The translations under genes were made by a program, and so were the position numbers. 54,881 bases of DNA, taken from NCBI GenBank assembly GCA_026398235.1, contig JAPLTE010000038.1, positions 1-54,881 on the forward strand. Direction: 5' to 3'. Positions 26,299 to 35,533 of this stretch are shown here, in pieces (positions within the stretch are counted from its first letter, which is position 1; the number at the start of each line of letters is the position of its first letter). The notes under the pieces are model-generated. The model was not told the DNA's origin and searched no databases. It saw nothing but the letters and a program-made list of their open reading frames with translations. The stretch is from Verrucomicrobiota bacterium. GTDB lineage: Bacteria > Verrucomicrobiota > Verrucomicrobiia > Chthoniobacterales > Chthoniobacteraceae.

Positions 26299-26301
26299 TT
26301 T

Positions 26302-27210
26302 TTACCGCAGATGGAGCCAGAGCGTCTGGGCTCCTTCGCCCGGGGGAAAATCGGGCAGCGGCGGCTCGGTGTGGAAATCCCCGCCGCGCCGTGCGGTTTT
26401 GAGGGCGAACCGCGCCGCCTGCTCCAGTGCGCGGCGGTCGAGCTTGGTGCAATTGGTGGAGATCAGGAGCGCCGCCCCCGGCTCCGCCAGTTCCAGGGCG
26501 GCTTTGAGCAAATCCTCGATCTGCTCCTCCACCTGCCAACGGCGGCCCCGGTTGCCGCGCGAAAAGGTGGGCGGGTCGAGGATGAGCACATCAAACTTTT
26601 CGCCGCGCCGTTCCAGCCGGGGCAGAACATCGAGCACATCGTCGGCCAAAAAGCGGTGCCCCTCCAGAGGGAGGGCGTTTAACGCGAAATTCTCCCGGCC
26701 GCGATCGAGCGATTTTTTGGAAAGATCGACGCTTACCGTTTGCGCTCCCGCCAGCGCCGCTAGTACGGAGAAGGAGCAGGTGTAGGCGAACGTATTGAGC
26801 AGGCGCTTGGGGGCCCGCTGGCGCACAAAGGCGCGGTTGGCCCGTTGATCGAGGAAAAGCCCGGCGGAGTAGCCCGCGCCGAAGTCGATCCCGTAACGCA
26901 CGCCCCGCTCCGTCACGACGGCATGGAGCGAAGCCTCCGGATCCCCTTCCAAAAGCACCGGCGCGACACGCTCGGCGTTCTGTTTTGGCAGAAACCGCGC
27001 AAAGACCCGCTCGCTGGCAAATCCGGTGCGCACTTCCCATTCGCGCAATCCGGAGAGCGCGGCATCCCGGGCGGCGTCGGTTTTGAAGGAGATCAGCACA
27101 TCGCGCCCGAGCCGTTCCACCCAGACGTTGGGGCTCGTAAACAACCGGTGCGCGGTGGTCTGTTCGGCTTCAAAGGCCGCAAAAAGCTCGGGAGAAATCC
27201 AGCGGTTCAT
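26302..27210 (-). CDS. Class I SAM-dependent methyltransferase, RlmI-like
   Basis: This 302-residue protein has a Rossmann-type SAM domain. NTFAYTCSFSVLAALAGA is motif I, VDLSKKSLDRGRENF is the second strand with an acidic end, and ILDPPTFSRGNRG is the DPP(T/F) motif IV. DPP-type motifs are typical of rRNA or nucleic-acid methyltransferases such as RlmI/RlmK. The usual PUA domain at the N terminus is not clear. It is followed, three bases after the stop, by the LuxC-like gene. The RNA target is unknown. Confidence 0.85.
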   Translation of the reverse strand: MNRWISPELFAAFEAEQTTAHRLFTSPNVWVERLGRDVLISFKTDAARDAALSGLREWEVRTGFASERVFARFLPKQNAERVAPVLLEGDPEASLHAVVTERGVRYGIDFGAGYSAGLFLDQRANRAFVRQRAPKRLLNTFAYTCSFSVLAALAGAQTVSVDLSKKSLDRGRENFALNALPLEGHRFLADDVLDVLPRLERRGEKFDVLILDPPTFSRGNRGRRWQVEEQIEDLLKAALELAEPGAALLISTNCTKLDRRALEQAARFALKTARRGGDFHTEPPLPDFPPGEGAQTLWLHLR

Positions 27211-27258
27211 GGGACGGCGAGTTTGAAGGGTTCCGCAGGCCGATCCAGAAAAAACAGA

Positions 27259-27900
27259 TTACCCGTCGCCCAATTCCACATTCCAGTAGGCGACATCCAG
27301 GAAATGTTTCCAGGCTTCATGCCCGCCGCCGTTGAATTTGAACTGGAGGAAAGGGCGCCACTTGGGCCGCTCCGGCTTCTTGATAAGCCGCATTCCGGCT
27401 TCGTGCGGCAGCCGGTTGGCTTTGCGGCTGTTGCACGGGATGCACGAGCAGACGATGTTTTCCCAAGTGGTTTTGCCACCCCGGTCGCGCGGCAGGACGT
27501 GGTCGAGGTTGAGTTCCTTGCGGTCAAAAATCTTGCCGCAATATTGGCAGGTGTTCTGGTCACGCTCAAAAAGGTTATTGCGGGTGAACTTGATCTCCTT
27601 TTTGAGCATCCGATCGAAAAAGAGCAGCACGATCACGCGCGGAATCCGGATTTTAAAAGCAACGGTATGCACCATTTCCGGCTCGGGCTGGCGGTTGGAA
27701 ACATCGCGCCAGCTTTCGAAATCATGCGTGGTGTAATGGTTCGCGCCGTCAGAGGAGACAATCTGCGCGTGGCCTTGGCAGAGGAGCGTGAAGGCCCTTC
27801 GGACGGTGGTGACGTTGACGGCTTGCCAGAGACGATTCAACACCAACACCTGACGGTTGAGGAGTGTACTATTCTGGTCGAAGATGCGCGAAAATAGCAT
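27259..27900 (-). CDS. HNH endonuclease
   Basis: This 213-residue protein has a C-terminal HNH domain. CQYCGKIF and CSCIPCNSRKAN are the zinc-binding CxxC pairs, and LNLDHVLPRDRGGKTTWEN is the catalytic H-N-H region. The N-terminal part resembles small stand-alone HNH proteins found throughout bacteria, without a restriction partner. It lies between the L,D-transpeptidase and methyltransferase genes on the same strand. Its role is unknown and mobility cannot be shown. Confidence 0.88.
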   Translation of the reverse strand: MLFSRIFDQNSTLLNRQVLVLNRLWQAVNVTTVRRAFTLLCQGHAQIVSSDGANHYTTHDFESWRDVSNRQPEPEMVHTVAFKIRIPRVIVLLFFDRMLKKEIKFTRNNLFERDQNTCQYCGKIFDRKELNLDHVLPRDRGGKTTWENIVCSCIPCNSRKANRLPHEAGMRLIKKPERPKWRPFLQFKFNGGGHEAWKHFLDVAYWNVELGDG

Positions 27901-27956
27901 CCCGACCCTCCAGCGTCAAACAGAAGCGAAGGGACATTGATGCCAGATGCGCGGCG

Positions 27957-28568
27957 TTAATGCGCCACTTCCACCGAGGTGCCGATTTTCACCCGCTGGT
28001 AAAACATCGGGGCGATTTCAGCGGGCATCCGGATGCAGCCGTGCGAGGCGGGATAGCCGGGCAGAATTCCGACATGCATGCCAACCCCTTCGGTGATCCG
28101 CATAAAAAAATACATGGGCGAACCCTCGAAATGCGTGCCGCTCGGGGCGGAGTCGATGCGTGCGCTCACGCCAGCCCGGACGACCCGTCCCTTGCCATCC
28201 ACAAAGTTCCCATACAGATTGGACCGATGGTCCTCATCTTTTTCCTGCACCCGAAAACTGCCCGTGGGCGTCATCCCGGACGCTTTGCCCGACGAAATGG
28301 GCGTGTCGATGGCGATCTCGCTGCCGACGAGCAGGTAGGCGCGCTGTTTGCCCAGCGAGACGAGCACATGGGCATTGGCGGGGTTGACCCGTTCCAACAC
28401 CCGGGGTGAAATCCGCGGCGGGTCCTGCCGGTGCAGTGATTCGCTTGCCTTTTTAACTCCAAACATTCCAAAGAACCCGGCCGCCAGGACAGAGCCGCTG
28501 GAAAGGGCCCATACGGCCAACAGTGCAGCGCAAAAAAGGCGGAGTTTGGGAGGGATAGGGAATCTCAT
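27957..28568 (-). CDS. Secreted L,D-transpeptidase (YkuD family)
   Basis: This 203-residue protein has a signal peptide (residues 1-28) and a YkuD domain with SHGCIRM, whose Cys is the nucleophile and His the base. A segment MTPTGSFRVQEKDEDHRSNL before it is typical of the family. L,D-transpeptidases form 3-3 crosslinks in peptidoglycan or attach envelope proteins. It is divergent from the ASH-domain membrane protein, with only about 26 bp between starts. Confidence 0.92.
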   Translation of the reverse strand: MRFPIPPKLRLFCAALLAVWALSSGSVLAAGFFGMFGVKKASESLHRQDPPRISPRVLERVNPANAHVLVSLGKQRAYLLVGSEIAIDTPISSGKASGMTPTGSFRVQEKDEDHRSNLYGNFVDGKGRVVRAGVSARIDSAPSGTHFEGSPMYFFMRITEGVGMHVGILPGYPASHGCIRMPAEIAPMFYQRVKIGTSVEVAH

Positions 28569-28594
28569 TGCAGACGAACAGTCCTTGTTTCTTA

Positions 28595-30268
28595 ATGATA
28601 GCCCCTTTGACGATCAATCGAAAACTCCAATTCTTTGCAAGCCGCGCCCGATGGGAACGGGGGTTGCGCTGTTTTTTGGCCGCCTGCACGCTGCTCTCGT
28701 TCGTGCCGCTGGCTCCTGCGACGATCAACATTCCGACTCCGCCGGAAAAAAAGAAATCCGAGAACAAGAAGAAAGACGCTCCGCCGCCGCTGCCGCCGCA
28801 AGCCATTCCCGTGAGCGTGCAAGTTCAGAATGGCGGTTTGGTTCAGGTGGCGTTGCGGGTCTATGGGCGGCAGGAACAGGCCACGAGCTATCTCGTTCGC
28901 AAAGGGCCGCAGTTCGGAAAAATCGTCAGTCTCGAACCGTCCGAACGGGAAGTCTGGGTGCTCACCTACCAACATACCTCTCCGATGAACGGGCAGCTCA
29001 TGCAGCAAGACCGTATTCTTTTTGCCGCCCAAAACAAAAACGGCACTTCCTCGGCAGCGGAGATCGTTCTGAACATCCTGGACAACCCGCCCGAACTGGT
29101 TGCGCCCAGCCCGGTGGATTTCGGCGAGGTTGCCGCAGGGATCCCCGCCACGCACAGTGTGACGATTGCCAACCGAGGGGGCGGCACATTGGAAGGGAGC
29201 GTTACGGTGGACGCCCCGTGGAGCATCGAACCCCAGGCGTACCAACTCACGCGCGGCCAGCAAATCACCCTGATCCTCACCCTCGTGCCTGACGCGGAAC
29301 GGGAATACCAAGGTCGTCTCCATTTTTCCAGCGATCCGAAAATGGAGCCCGCATTGCACGCGAACGCTCTCGCGCCGTTCGCTGTTGAGCCTGCCGCGCT
29401 GGAGCTCAAGGGGATACCTAAAGCCCCTGCGCGCTCTGCTGCCTTCACCCTCACGAACCGAACCGCTGCGGAGCTGACTCTGCGTTTGGAAGCCAACCAG
29501 CGGCTCCACCTTCCGGCACAAATCGTTCTGAGGCCCAATGCGACTGAAACCCTCCATCCCAGTCTCGCGGCGGGGGATTTGGAGGGAATGGACGGAAGCA
29601 TCGGAATTTCCCTGGGCGCGGTTTCCCGGAAAATCAGCATCCGGGCCGCATCCCTCGTAAAACGCAAAGCGGAATCGTTGCCTGCGCTCTTGGCCAAACC
29701 CACTCCCATTCCCAACCCCGTTGCGCATGCGCCCTTGATTTTTCCGGCCCCGATGCACGCCGCGCTGACCCCTGCGACTCTTCCCGATGTGGACCCTGCC
29801 GGGCTTCATGCGGCAGTGGCCAACGCCCTCGGCAAAAAGGGAGACCTTCCGAAAATTCCCGACGCGAAGGTCGTGCGCACAACCCTCGCCGGAACCGCTG
29901 AGTTCGCATGGAAACGCCCTCCGCTCCCGGTTTCGATCGGCAAACTCATTTATCAGGTGGAGATTCGCCGCCTCTCGTTTGATGAGAACGGCAAATTGCT
30001 GCAACGCTGGATCCCGGTGCCGGGTGTCCAAATCACAGAGGTTGGGGATGGCATCACGGGCCTCGTGACCGGGATTCCGCTGGGCATCAGCGACACGGCC
30101 CGCATTGTGGCTTGCACCGGGCAAGACGAAGCGTGCGCCGTTTCCTTCCCTTTGCCGTTCCATGTTCCCGCTCCGGTGCCGGTCTTCACGCTACGCAACG
30201 GTTTGCTCGCCGGGTTTACCCTGTTGTTGGGGGTCGCCCTCGTGCTTCACCTCAAGAGCAAACGCTAA
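28595..30268 (+). CDS. ASH/Ig-like domain membrane protein
   Basis: This 557-residue protein starts at the second in-frame candidate (ATG at 28595), with a signal segment (CFLAACTLLSFVPLAPA). It has an ASH/Ig-like beta domain (VDFGEVAAGIPATHSVTI, residues about 165-185), a long Pro- and Lys-rich linker, and a C-terminal transmembrane helix (LAGFTLLLGVALVLHL). ASH-like domains usually act as adhesion or scaffolding modules. It is divergent from the L,D-transpeptidase and converges with nadE, overlapping its stop by 4 bp. Confidence 0.75.
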   Translation: MIAPLTINRKLQFFASRARWERGLRCFLAACTLLSFVPLAPATINIPTPPEKKKSENKKKDAPPPLPPQAIPVSVQVQNGGLVQVALRVYGRQEQATSYLVRKGPQFGKIVSLEPSEREVWVLTYQHTSPMNGQLMQQDRILFAAQNKNGTSSAAEIVLNILDNPPELVAPSPVDFGEVAAGIPATHSVTIANRGGGTLEGSVTVDAPWSIEPQAYQLTRGQQITLILTLVPDAEREYQGRLHFSSDPKMEPALHANALAPFAVEPAALELKGIPKAPARSAAFTLTNRTAAELTLRLEANQRLHLPAQIVLRPNATETLHPSLAAGDLEGMDGSIGISLGAVSRKISIRAASLVKRKAESLPALLAKPTPIPNPVAHAPLIFPAPMHAALTPATLPDVDPAGLHAAVANALGKKGDLPKIPDAKVVRTTLAGTAEFAWKRPPLPVSIGKLIYQVEIRRLSFDENGKLLQRWIPVPGVQITEVGDGITGLVTGIPLGISDTARIVACTGQDEACAVSFPLPFHVPAPVPVFTLRNGLLAGFTLLLGVALVLHLKSKR

Positions 30269-31893
30269 TCCACAAATCGCTGGGCGATCGGCATCCGCCG
30301 CCCCATCCCAAAAGCGCGGCTCGTGACTTTAATCCCCGGTGCGGCTTGCTCGCGTTTGTATTCGTTGAGATCGACCTTGCGAGCCACCCAGCGGACGATC
30401 TTTTCGTCAAACCCCTGCGCGATGATGTCCCGTGCGGTGAGGTTTTCTTCCACGTACAGCCCGAGGATGCGGTCGAGCAAATCGTAGGGGGGGAGCGTAT
30501 CCTGATCGGTTTGGTCGGGTTTCAATTCGGCGCTCGGCGGCTTGTCAATGCTGGAGCGCGGGATCAGCTCGCTGGTGCGGTTGATGTAGCGGGCCAGCGC
30601 GTACACTTGCGTCTTGGGCACATCGCTGAGAATGGCGAGCCCGCCCGCCATGTCGCCGTAGAGGGTGCAATAGCCCACGGCGAGTTCACTTTTGTTACCC
30701 GTGCTCAGCAGGAGATGGCCGTGTTTATTGGAAAGGGCCATCAGGACCATGCAGCGCAGGCGCGGCTGCATGTTCTCCTCGGTGGTATCCTCGGCGAGCC
30801 CGGCGAACTCCGGTGCAAGCAGTTCGCGGAAGGTCTCAAACGGGTTCTGGATGGAAATGACGGGGCAGCGGATGCCGAAATTGCGGGCCAGCGCGAGGGC
30901 GTCGTCGATGCTCCCTTGCGAGGAAAATTGCGTCGGCATGGCGACCCCGTGAACGTTTTCGGCCCCGAGCGCATGCACAGCGATGGCGGCGGTGACAGCG
31001 GAATCGATCCCGCCGCTCAGCCCCAGGACGACGCTCTTGAAGCCGCATTTGCGCAGGTAATCACGCAGGCCCAGGCTTAGCGCTTCAAATAATTCCTGCG
31101 CTTCGCTCATCGGCTGGCAATCGGGCAGGGGAGTGCCGTCGGTTTCCACAATCTGGAGCGCTTCTTCAAAGGCCGGGAGTTGCGCGCGCAGGCAGCCATT
31201 GGCTCCGATGGCCAGAGAGTTGCCGTCGAAAACCAACTGGTCGTTGCCGCCGGTTGCGTTGCAGTAAAAAATCGGGACATGGTACCGCGCGGCCAGCGCT
31301 GAGAGCATTTCGCAGCGGCGGCGCGGTTTGCCGACACAGAAGGGGGAGGCGCTGATGTTGACGATCATCTCCGCGCCCGCGCCAATCAGTTTCGCAAGCG
31401 GATCAAAGTCATACAACCGCCGGGGAAGGTATTTTTCGGTCCAGATGTCTTCGCAAATGGTAATCCCAATGCGGCGGCCGTTGATTTCAATAGGGGCGAC
31501 GTTTTCCGCCGGTTGAAAATAGCGGTCCTCGTCAAAAACATCGTAGGTGGGCAGCAGGGATTTGAAGACACTGCGCAGCGGATGGCCTTTTTGGAGGACG
31601 GCGGCGGCATTGCGAAAGGGACGGCCCGCGCCGGGATTATAATCGACATAGCCGGTGATGAGCGGGACTGCGCCGACCGAGGCCCTCAATGTTTCGAGCG
31701 CCTCCAAATTCAGCGGAACAAAGCGGGATTTGAAAACAAGGTCTTGGGGCGGGTATCCGGTGATGGCGAGTTCGGGCGAAAGAACCAGTTCCGCGCCTTG
31801 GGCGACGAGTTGACGGTAGGCCGCGCCGATTTTTTCCAAATTCCCCTGGAGATCCCCCACCGTGGGGTTGATTTGAGCGAGTCCGATCTTCAT
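30265..31893 (-). CDS. nadE: Glutamine-dependent NAD+ synthetase
   Basis: This 542-residue enzyme amidates NaAD to NAD+. The N-terminal nitrilase-like glutaminase domain has Glu41 (SPELAITGYPPQ), Lys111 (VFKSLLPTYDVF) and the nucleophile Cys147 (ICEDIW). The C-terminal ammonia-dependent synthetase has the LGLSGGIDSAVTAA P-loop. Length and domain order are normal. It ends 4 bp inside the ASH-domain gene and is the last gene of a run with the 56-aa membrane protein and CPBP protease. Confidence 0.96.
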   Translation of the reverse strand: MKIGLAQINPTVGDLQGNLEKIGAAYRQLVAQGAELVLSPELAITGYPPQDLVFKSRFVPLNLEALETLRASVGAVPLITGYVDYNPGAGRPFRNAAAVLQKGHPLRSVFKSLLPTYDVFDEDRYFQPAENVAPIEINGRRIGITICEDIWTEKYLPRRLYDFDPLAKLIGAGAEMIVNISASPFCVGKPRRRCEMLSALAARYHVPIFYCNATGGNDQLVFDGNSLAIGANGCLRAQLPAFEEALQIVETDGTPLPDCQPMSEAQELFEALSLGLRDYLRKCGFKSVVLGLSGGIDSAVTAAIAVHALGAENVHGVAMPTQFSSQGSIDDALALARNFGIRCPVISIQNPFETFRELLAPEFAGLAEDTTEENMQPRLRCMVLMALSNKHGHLLLSTGNKSELAVGYCTLYGDMAGGLAILSDVPKTQVYALARYINRTSELIPRSSIDKPPSAELKPDQTDQDTLPPYDLLDRILGLYVEENLTARDIIAQGFDEKIVRWVARKVDLNEYKREQAAPGIKVTSRAFGMGRRMPIAQRFVD

Positions 31894-31908
31894 TTCGAGC
31901 TTTCCCGA

Positions 31909-32079
31909 TTAGAACCGGCGCTTTGCCGCAGGGGAGATGGCAGCAGGTTTTTTGTATCCGCCGTTGATCGATTCGTCGGCTCCCACGATCAATTTTTTGT
32001 AGACCACCACATATCCTCCTGCCGTGAGGGCGGCAAGAAACACCACCAGAAGGAATTTTTGGAAGAAGCTGTCGCGCAT
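31909..32079 (-). CDS. Small single-pass membrane protein (56 aa)
   Basis: This 56-residue gene is too short for many gene finders. It encodes MRDSFFQKFLLVVFLAALTA followed by GGYVVVYKKL, a single transmembrane segment, and ends AAISPAAKRRF. It lies between the CPBP protease and nadE on the same strand, 15 bp before nadE's start, and reads in a clean frame with no alternative. No Shine-Dalgarno is obvious. The function is unknown. Confidence 0.6.
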   Translation of the reverse strand: MRDSFFQKFLLVVFLAALTAGGYVVVYKKLIVGADESINGGYKKPAAISPAAKRRF

Positions 32080-32116
32080 GGCTAAAGCTTACCATAGCCT
32101 CAACCGGGGGTGGATG

Positions 32117-32785
32117 TCACCAGAAACCCCATTGCCGGGTGGCCATGACATAGAACCCCAGGAGGAGGTTGGTGATGCCGTGGGCCAGGATGCAGGAACT
32201 CAGGCTGCGGGTGCGGAGGGCGATCCAGTTGTACAAAATACCGGTGCAAAAAGCAGCGGGGTAATCCGCCGGTTGATGCTCCAGCGTGAAAAGCAGAGTG
32301 ACCAAACCGAAGGAAAGCCAAGTGAAACTCCCGAACGGCACGGATTCAAACTCCTCTTTGATCAGATAGCGTAGCAGAAACCCACGCCAGAAGATTTCCT
32401 CCACAAACGGCACCACCACGGCCATGCGCAGGAACCGGAACCCGAGGGTTCCCCAATAGGCCAGAGTGCCTGGGAGATAGAAGGTAGGATTAAAGGAAGT
32501 GGCTTCGCCAGAGCGGTAGGGAAACCCCAAGAGCACCTGGGGGGAGACCCAGATCCCGAACACCAGCAGGGCCACGCCCACTGTAAAGAGAAGGTTCCGG
32601 GGAAGGGAGAGGCGGTAGCGCCGCCAATAGAAAAGGACCACCCCACCGCAAGCCAGCGTTTGCAGCGGAAAGACCCAGTATTGCGAATTTGAGACTCCGG
32701 CCCTGCTTAGAAGATCGATCAAGCCGATCCAGAGCAGGAAGAGGATGAAAGGGGCGCAATAGGCGCGGAGGGAGGGATTTTTCAC
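32117..32785 (-). CDS. CPBP-family intramembrane protease (CAAX-like)
   Basis: This 222-residue membrane protein has the CPBP motifs EEIFWRGFLLRYL (motif 1, Glu-Glu), HQPADYPAAF (motif 2) and HGITN (motif 4). About seven transmembrane helices are visible. Families similar to this are linked to exosortase systems or to bacteriocin immunity, but no exosortase is seen. It starts an operon with the 56-aa protein and nadE. Confidence 0.9.
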   Translation of the reverse strand: MKNPSLRAYCAPFILFLLWIGLIDLLSRAGVSNSQYWVFPLQTLACGGVVLFYWRRYRLSLPRNLLFTVGVALLVFGIWVSPQVLLGFPYRSGEATSFNPTFYLPGTLAYWGTLGFRFLRMAVVVPFVEEIFWRGFLLRYLIKEEFESVPFGSFTWLSFGLVTLLFTLEHQPADYPAAFCTGILYNWIALRTRSLSSCILAHGITNLLLGFYVMATRQWGFW

Positions 32786-32917
32786 AGGCGGGATGGATTG
32801 GCGGCTTATTGCATTTCACAACCGGGCCGCTCCTTCCAGTGCAAATTTCGCAAAGATGATGGTAAAATTATCAACAAAGGGATGTTATGGCATCCCACCT
32901 GCTCTGGAAGGGCTCGC

Positions 32918-33997
32918 ATGGCAAAACCACCTTCCTCGGCAATCGGCATCGATGTCGGACGGCATTCGATGAAAGCCGTGTTGCTGAAGCGCCGCGGCAC
33001 ACGGCTGGCGTTGACCCATTTTGCGGTTCGGGAATTCCCGGAAGAGATTAACACGCTGGAAGGGCTGGGGGAAAATTTGAAGCCGTTGCTGCACGATCTG
33101 GGCGGGTCGGCCAAGGGGGTCGGCATCGCTGTTTCCCACCCGGAGGCGATGGTGCGGATCATCGAGCAAAACACCATCCCGCCAGAGTTGCTGCGCGATG
33201 CTTTGCGGATCAATGGCCCGCTGCTTTTGAGTCAGGATTGTCGGGAATGGGTGATTGACTGCGCGGCGATCCCCGTCGGCGCGGCGGGAGCGCCTTCTGC
33301 GGAGGGGCAGCAGCAGGTGCGCTATCTCGTGGGAGGGTTGCCCCGGGCGCATGTGCAAAAGATCCATGAGGCCTGCGGGAAAAACAAAATTGCCTCGACC
33401 GTGCTGCAACTGCCGCCCGTGGCATTGCTGAATGCCTTTGAATTTGCCAATGAGGAGATTTTCAAAACACAGGCTTTTGTGTTGGTGGATATTGGGCACC
33501 GCTCTTCCACGGTCATTGTGGGGGTGAAGGGGGAGTTGATCCTCATCCGGTCCGTGGAATATGGCGGGGCGCATTTTGCGGAACATTTGATTTTGCAGGG
33601 AGCCGCCAATTTTGAGGAAGTGGTGGGAATGCTGGAAGAAGACGAGGTGCTCACCGTCGAAAATGCACGGCTTTCTTTAAACGAACTGGTGCGCTCGATC
33701 AGCTCCTCGATCGGTTTCTTTGAGGCGCAGCACGAGGAAGCCATTCCCAAGGTGTATATTTCGGGCGGGCTGGCGAAACTCCCGAAAATATTGAGCCTTC
33801 TGGTCGAGGAACTGCGTCTCCCCTGTGAAACATGGGACCCGTTTGCCGATTGCGAACTGAGCATCCCGCGGATGCGGGTGGGCGCGCTCACCGAGCAGTT
33901 GCCGCTCCTGGGCTCGGCTTTCGGGGTCGCTGCGGAAATTATGAGAAGCTGTCTCAAAATTCGGCGAGGGTGCGCAAGAGGGGGAAATGGGGTATGA
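32918..33997 (+). CDS. pilM: PilM-like actin-fold assembly protein
   Basis: This 359-residue protein belongs to the PilM (GspL cytoplasmic domain-like) actin-fold family. AIGIDVGRHSMKAVLLKRRG is the phosphate 1 loop and VLVDIGHRSSTVIVGVKGE the second. The ATG at 32918 follows a GGAAGGG Shine-Dalgarno. The last 13 or so residues (MRSCLKIRRGCARGGNGV) are encoded by the insertion at 33942 and are not conserved, so the natural C terminus is replaced. The operon continues with PilN-, PilO- and PilP-like genes. It likely serves a type IV pilus or secretion inner-membrane platform. Confidence 0.9.
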   Translation: MAKPPSSAIGIDVGRHSMKAVLLKRRGTRLALTHFAVREFPEEINTLEGLGENLKPLLHDLGGSAKGVGIAVSHPEAMVRIIEQNTIPPELLRDALRINGPLLLSQDCREWVIDCAAIPVGAAGAPSAEGQQQVRYLVGGLPRAHVQKIHEACGKNKIASTVLQLPPVALLNAFEFANEEIFKTQAFVLVDIGHRSSTVIVGVKGELILIRSVEYGGAHFAEHLILQGAANFEEVVGMLEEDEVLTVENARLSLNELVRSISSSIGFFEAQHEEAIPKVYISGGLAKLPKILSLLVEELRLPCETWDPFADCELSIPRMRVGALTEQLPLLGSAFGVAAEIMRSCLKIRRGCARGGNGV

Positions 33998-34341
33998 CAA
34001 GGCACGAGCGAGAAGCCTATCGGTGGATAGGCGACGAGGGAGGAACGCAGTCAGAGCCCGTTTATACCTCTTGCCTGAAAGGTTGCAGCCGATCAAAGCG
34101 GCGCGCGTCAGCCGCCGCACGCGCGGGAGCGCGAACCGCAACTGGCCTCAGGCCAGCGCGCGGCAGCGCGAAAGGGGTCCAGCGTCACGCTGGCTCTTGC
34201 CCGGAGGGTTGCGCATCTTTTGGCGCTGGCCTGCGTTGTGCGTCGGTCGCGTATCTACAGATATGCTCCCTCCGCACCGCCTTGGCCAACCCCAAAACCT
34301 GCTGCAACGCACCCCGCTCCCAATTTTTAGACAGCTTCTAA
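33942..34341. mobile_element. Non-autonomous insertion (MITE-like) between pilM and pilN
   Basis: The ends carry inverted repeats of about 21 bp, 18 of them matching: TGAGAAGCTGTCTC-AAAATT from 33942 and AATTTTTAGACAGCTTCTAA near 34323-34341. The inside has palindromes (GCCTATC-GGTG-GATAGGC at 34015-34032; CCAGCGTcACGCTGG at 34179-34193) and no credible transposase. Removing 400 bp would join ATT to AAG and end pilM at a TAA (...EIKGR*) five bases before the pilN ATG, which supports insertion. Family unassigned. Confidence 0.78.
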
Positions 34342-34355
34342 AGGGCCGATAAACC

Positions 34356-34976
34356 ATGGCGTTGCATCTCAATCTTTACCACGAAATCCACCGGCAGGAG
34401 CAACGGGAACGGCGTGACCCGGTGAAGTTGGCGGGATTGGCCGCTTTGCTGTTTTTGGTTTTCCTGGTAGTCTGGTTTTCGTATCGGCTTTCGGTGGTGA
34501 ATGGGGTGGAGCGCAAGCGCAACCAGTTGCGGATTAGCTGGAACAGTGTGGAACCCCAGATGAAGAAGGCTGTCGAAGACGAGGCCCGGCTCTTGGCCCA
34601 GCAAAAGAGCAATCAAGCGTTGGTTGAGCGGGTTCATGAGCGCTTTTATTGGGCCTCCTTTCTGGGAAAAATGGTGGCAGCCACCCCCTCGCACGTTCAA
34701 TTGCTCACCTTCACGGGCGAGTTGGGAGCGGAGAAAGAAAAAACGGTGGACGTGTTGGTGCGCGGCTTGGCGGCCGGGGCGCAACCCCGCACCGCGGCGG
34801 AGGATTACCGGCGTTCGCTCCAGGAGAAGCTCGCCGTGGCTTACAGCAATGTCTCCGTGGTGTTCGACGCCAACTCGCTGGAGGACAGCATGGAAAGCGT
34901 GACCTTGGACGGCCAAACGATGGGCACGGCGACGTTCCGGATTCGGGTGCAATTCAACCCAAAAGCTGCCAAATGA
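34356..34976 (+). CDS. pilN: PilN-like inner membrane assembly protein
   Basis: This 206-residue protein has a short cytoplasmic N terminus (MALHLNLYHEIHRQEQRERR), one transmembrane helix (AALLFLVFLVVWFSYRL) and a coiled-coil-then-globular periplasmic domain. The N terminus has the short LNLL-type motif seen in PilN that docks PilM. It overlaps the next gene by ATGA and follows pilM after the insertion, which therefore separates pilM and pilN on the transcript. Confidence 0.85.
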   Translation: MALHLNLYHEIHRQEQRERRDPVKLAGLAALLFLVFLVVWFSYRLSVVNGVERKRNQLRISWNSVEPQMKKAVEDEARLLAQQKSNQALVERVHERFYWASFLGKMVAATPSHVQLLTFTGELGAEKEKTVDVLVRGLAAGAQPRTAAEDYRRSLQEKLAVAYSNVSVVFDANSLEDSMESVTLDGQTMGTATFRIRVQFNPKAAK

Positions 34977-35533
34977 AACTGAGCAAAGAGCAAATCCAGA
35001 AAGGTGTTCTCGTCACAATGCTCAGCGTGGGCGGCCTCTATTATTACACGTTTGAAATGCTCAAACCGCTGGCCAAACGGGAAGCCGCAGCGCTCGCCGA
35101 GATCACCGCCCTCGGGCCGAAGATCAAAGAAGCCAAGAGCAAAATAGTGCGCATCAACGCCATTCAAGCCGGAGATGAGAACGCAGCCGAGGCGCAGCGG
35201 GTGTATGCGCTGATGAAGGCGAAGATTCCCGACGGGCAGCCTGTGGCCTGGATTCCGACGCGATTCGCCGAGTTCTTTAAGAAGCAAGGGGTCGGCAAGC
35301 CCATTTTTCGCTGCAATCCCGAACCGACCGATGCGGATTTTCCCGGCTACAAACTTTCCTCCTGGACCGTTGATCTGCCCAGCGTCGGGATCGCCTTGTT
35401 TGGGGAGGCTTTGGCCGGTTTGGAAAACCAGGAGGGGTTGATGCAGATCACCAGTTTGCAAATCGACTCGGTGGCCGCTGATCCGCGCATTCGCCATGCC
35501 CAATTCACAATTTCAACCCTTGTCAAAAAATGA
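34973..35533 (+). CDS. pilO: PilO-like inner membrane assembly protein
   Basis: This 186-residue protein has a short N terminus, one transmembrane helix (GVLVTMLSVGGLYYYTF) and a helical then beta-rich periplasmic domain (FPGYKLSSWTVDLPSVG). It overlaps pilN and the next gene by ATGA. Size, topology and position fit PilO, which pairs with PilN in the platform. The sequence itself is divergent. Confidence 0.8.
   Translation: MKLSKEQIQKGVLVTMLSVGGLYYYTFEMLKPLAKREAAALAEITALGPKIKEAKSKIVRINAIQAGDENAAEAQRVYALMKAKIPDGQPVAWIPTRFAEFFKKQGVGKPIFRCNPEPTDADFPGYKLSSWTVDLPSVGIALFGEALAGLENQEGLMQITSLQIDSVAADPRIRHAQFTISTLVKK

Noticed and set aside
33987-34352. Open frames within the pilM-pilN insertion
   Set aside because: They lack transposase motifs and are rich in Arg and Gly; the palindromic content fits a non-coding element.
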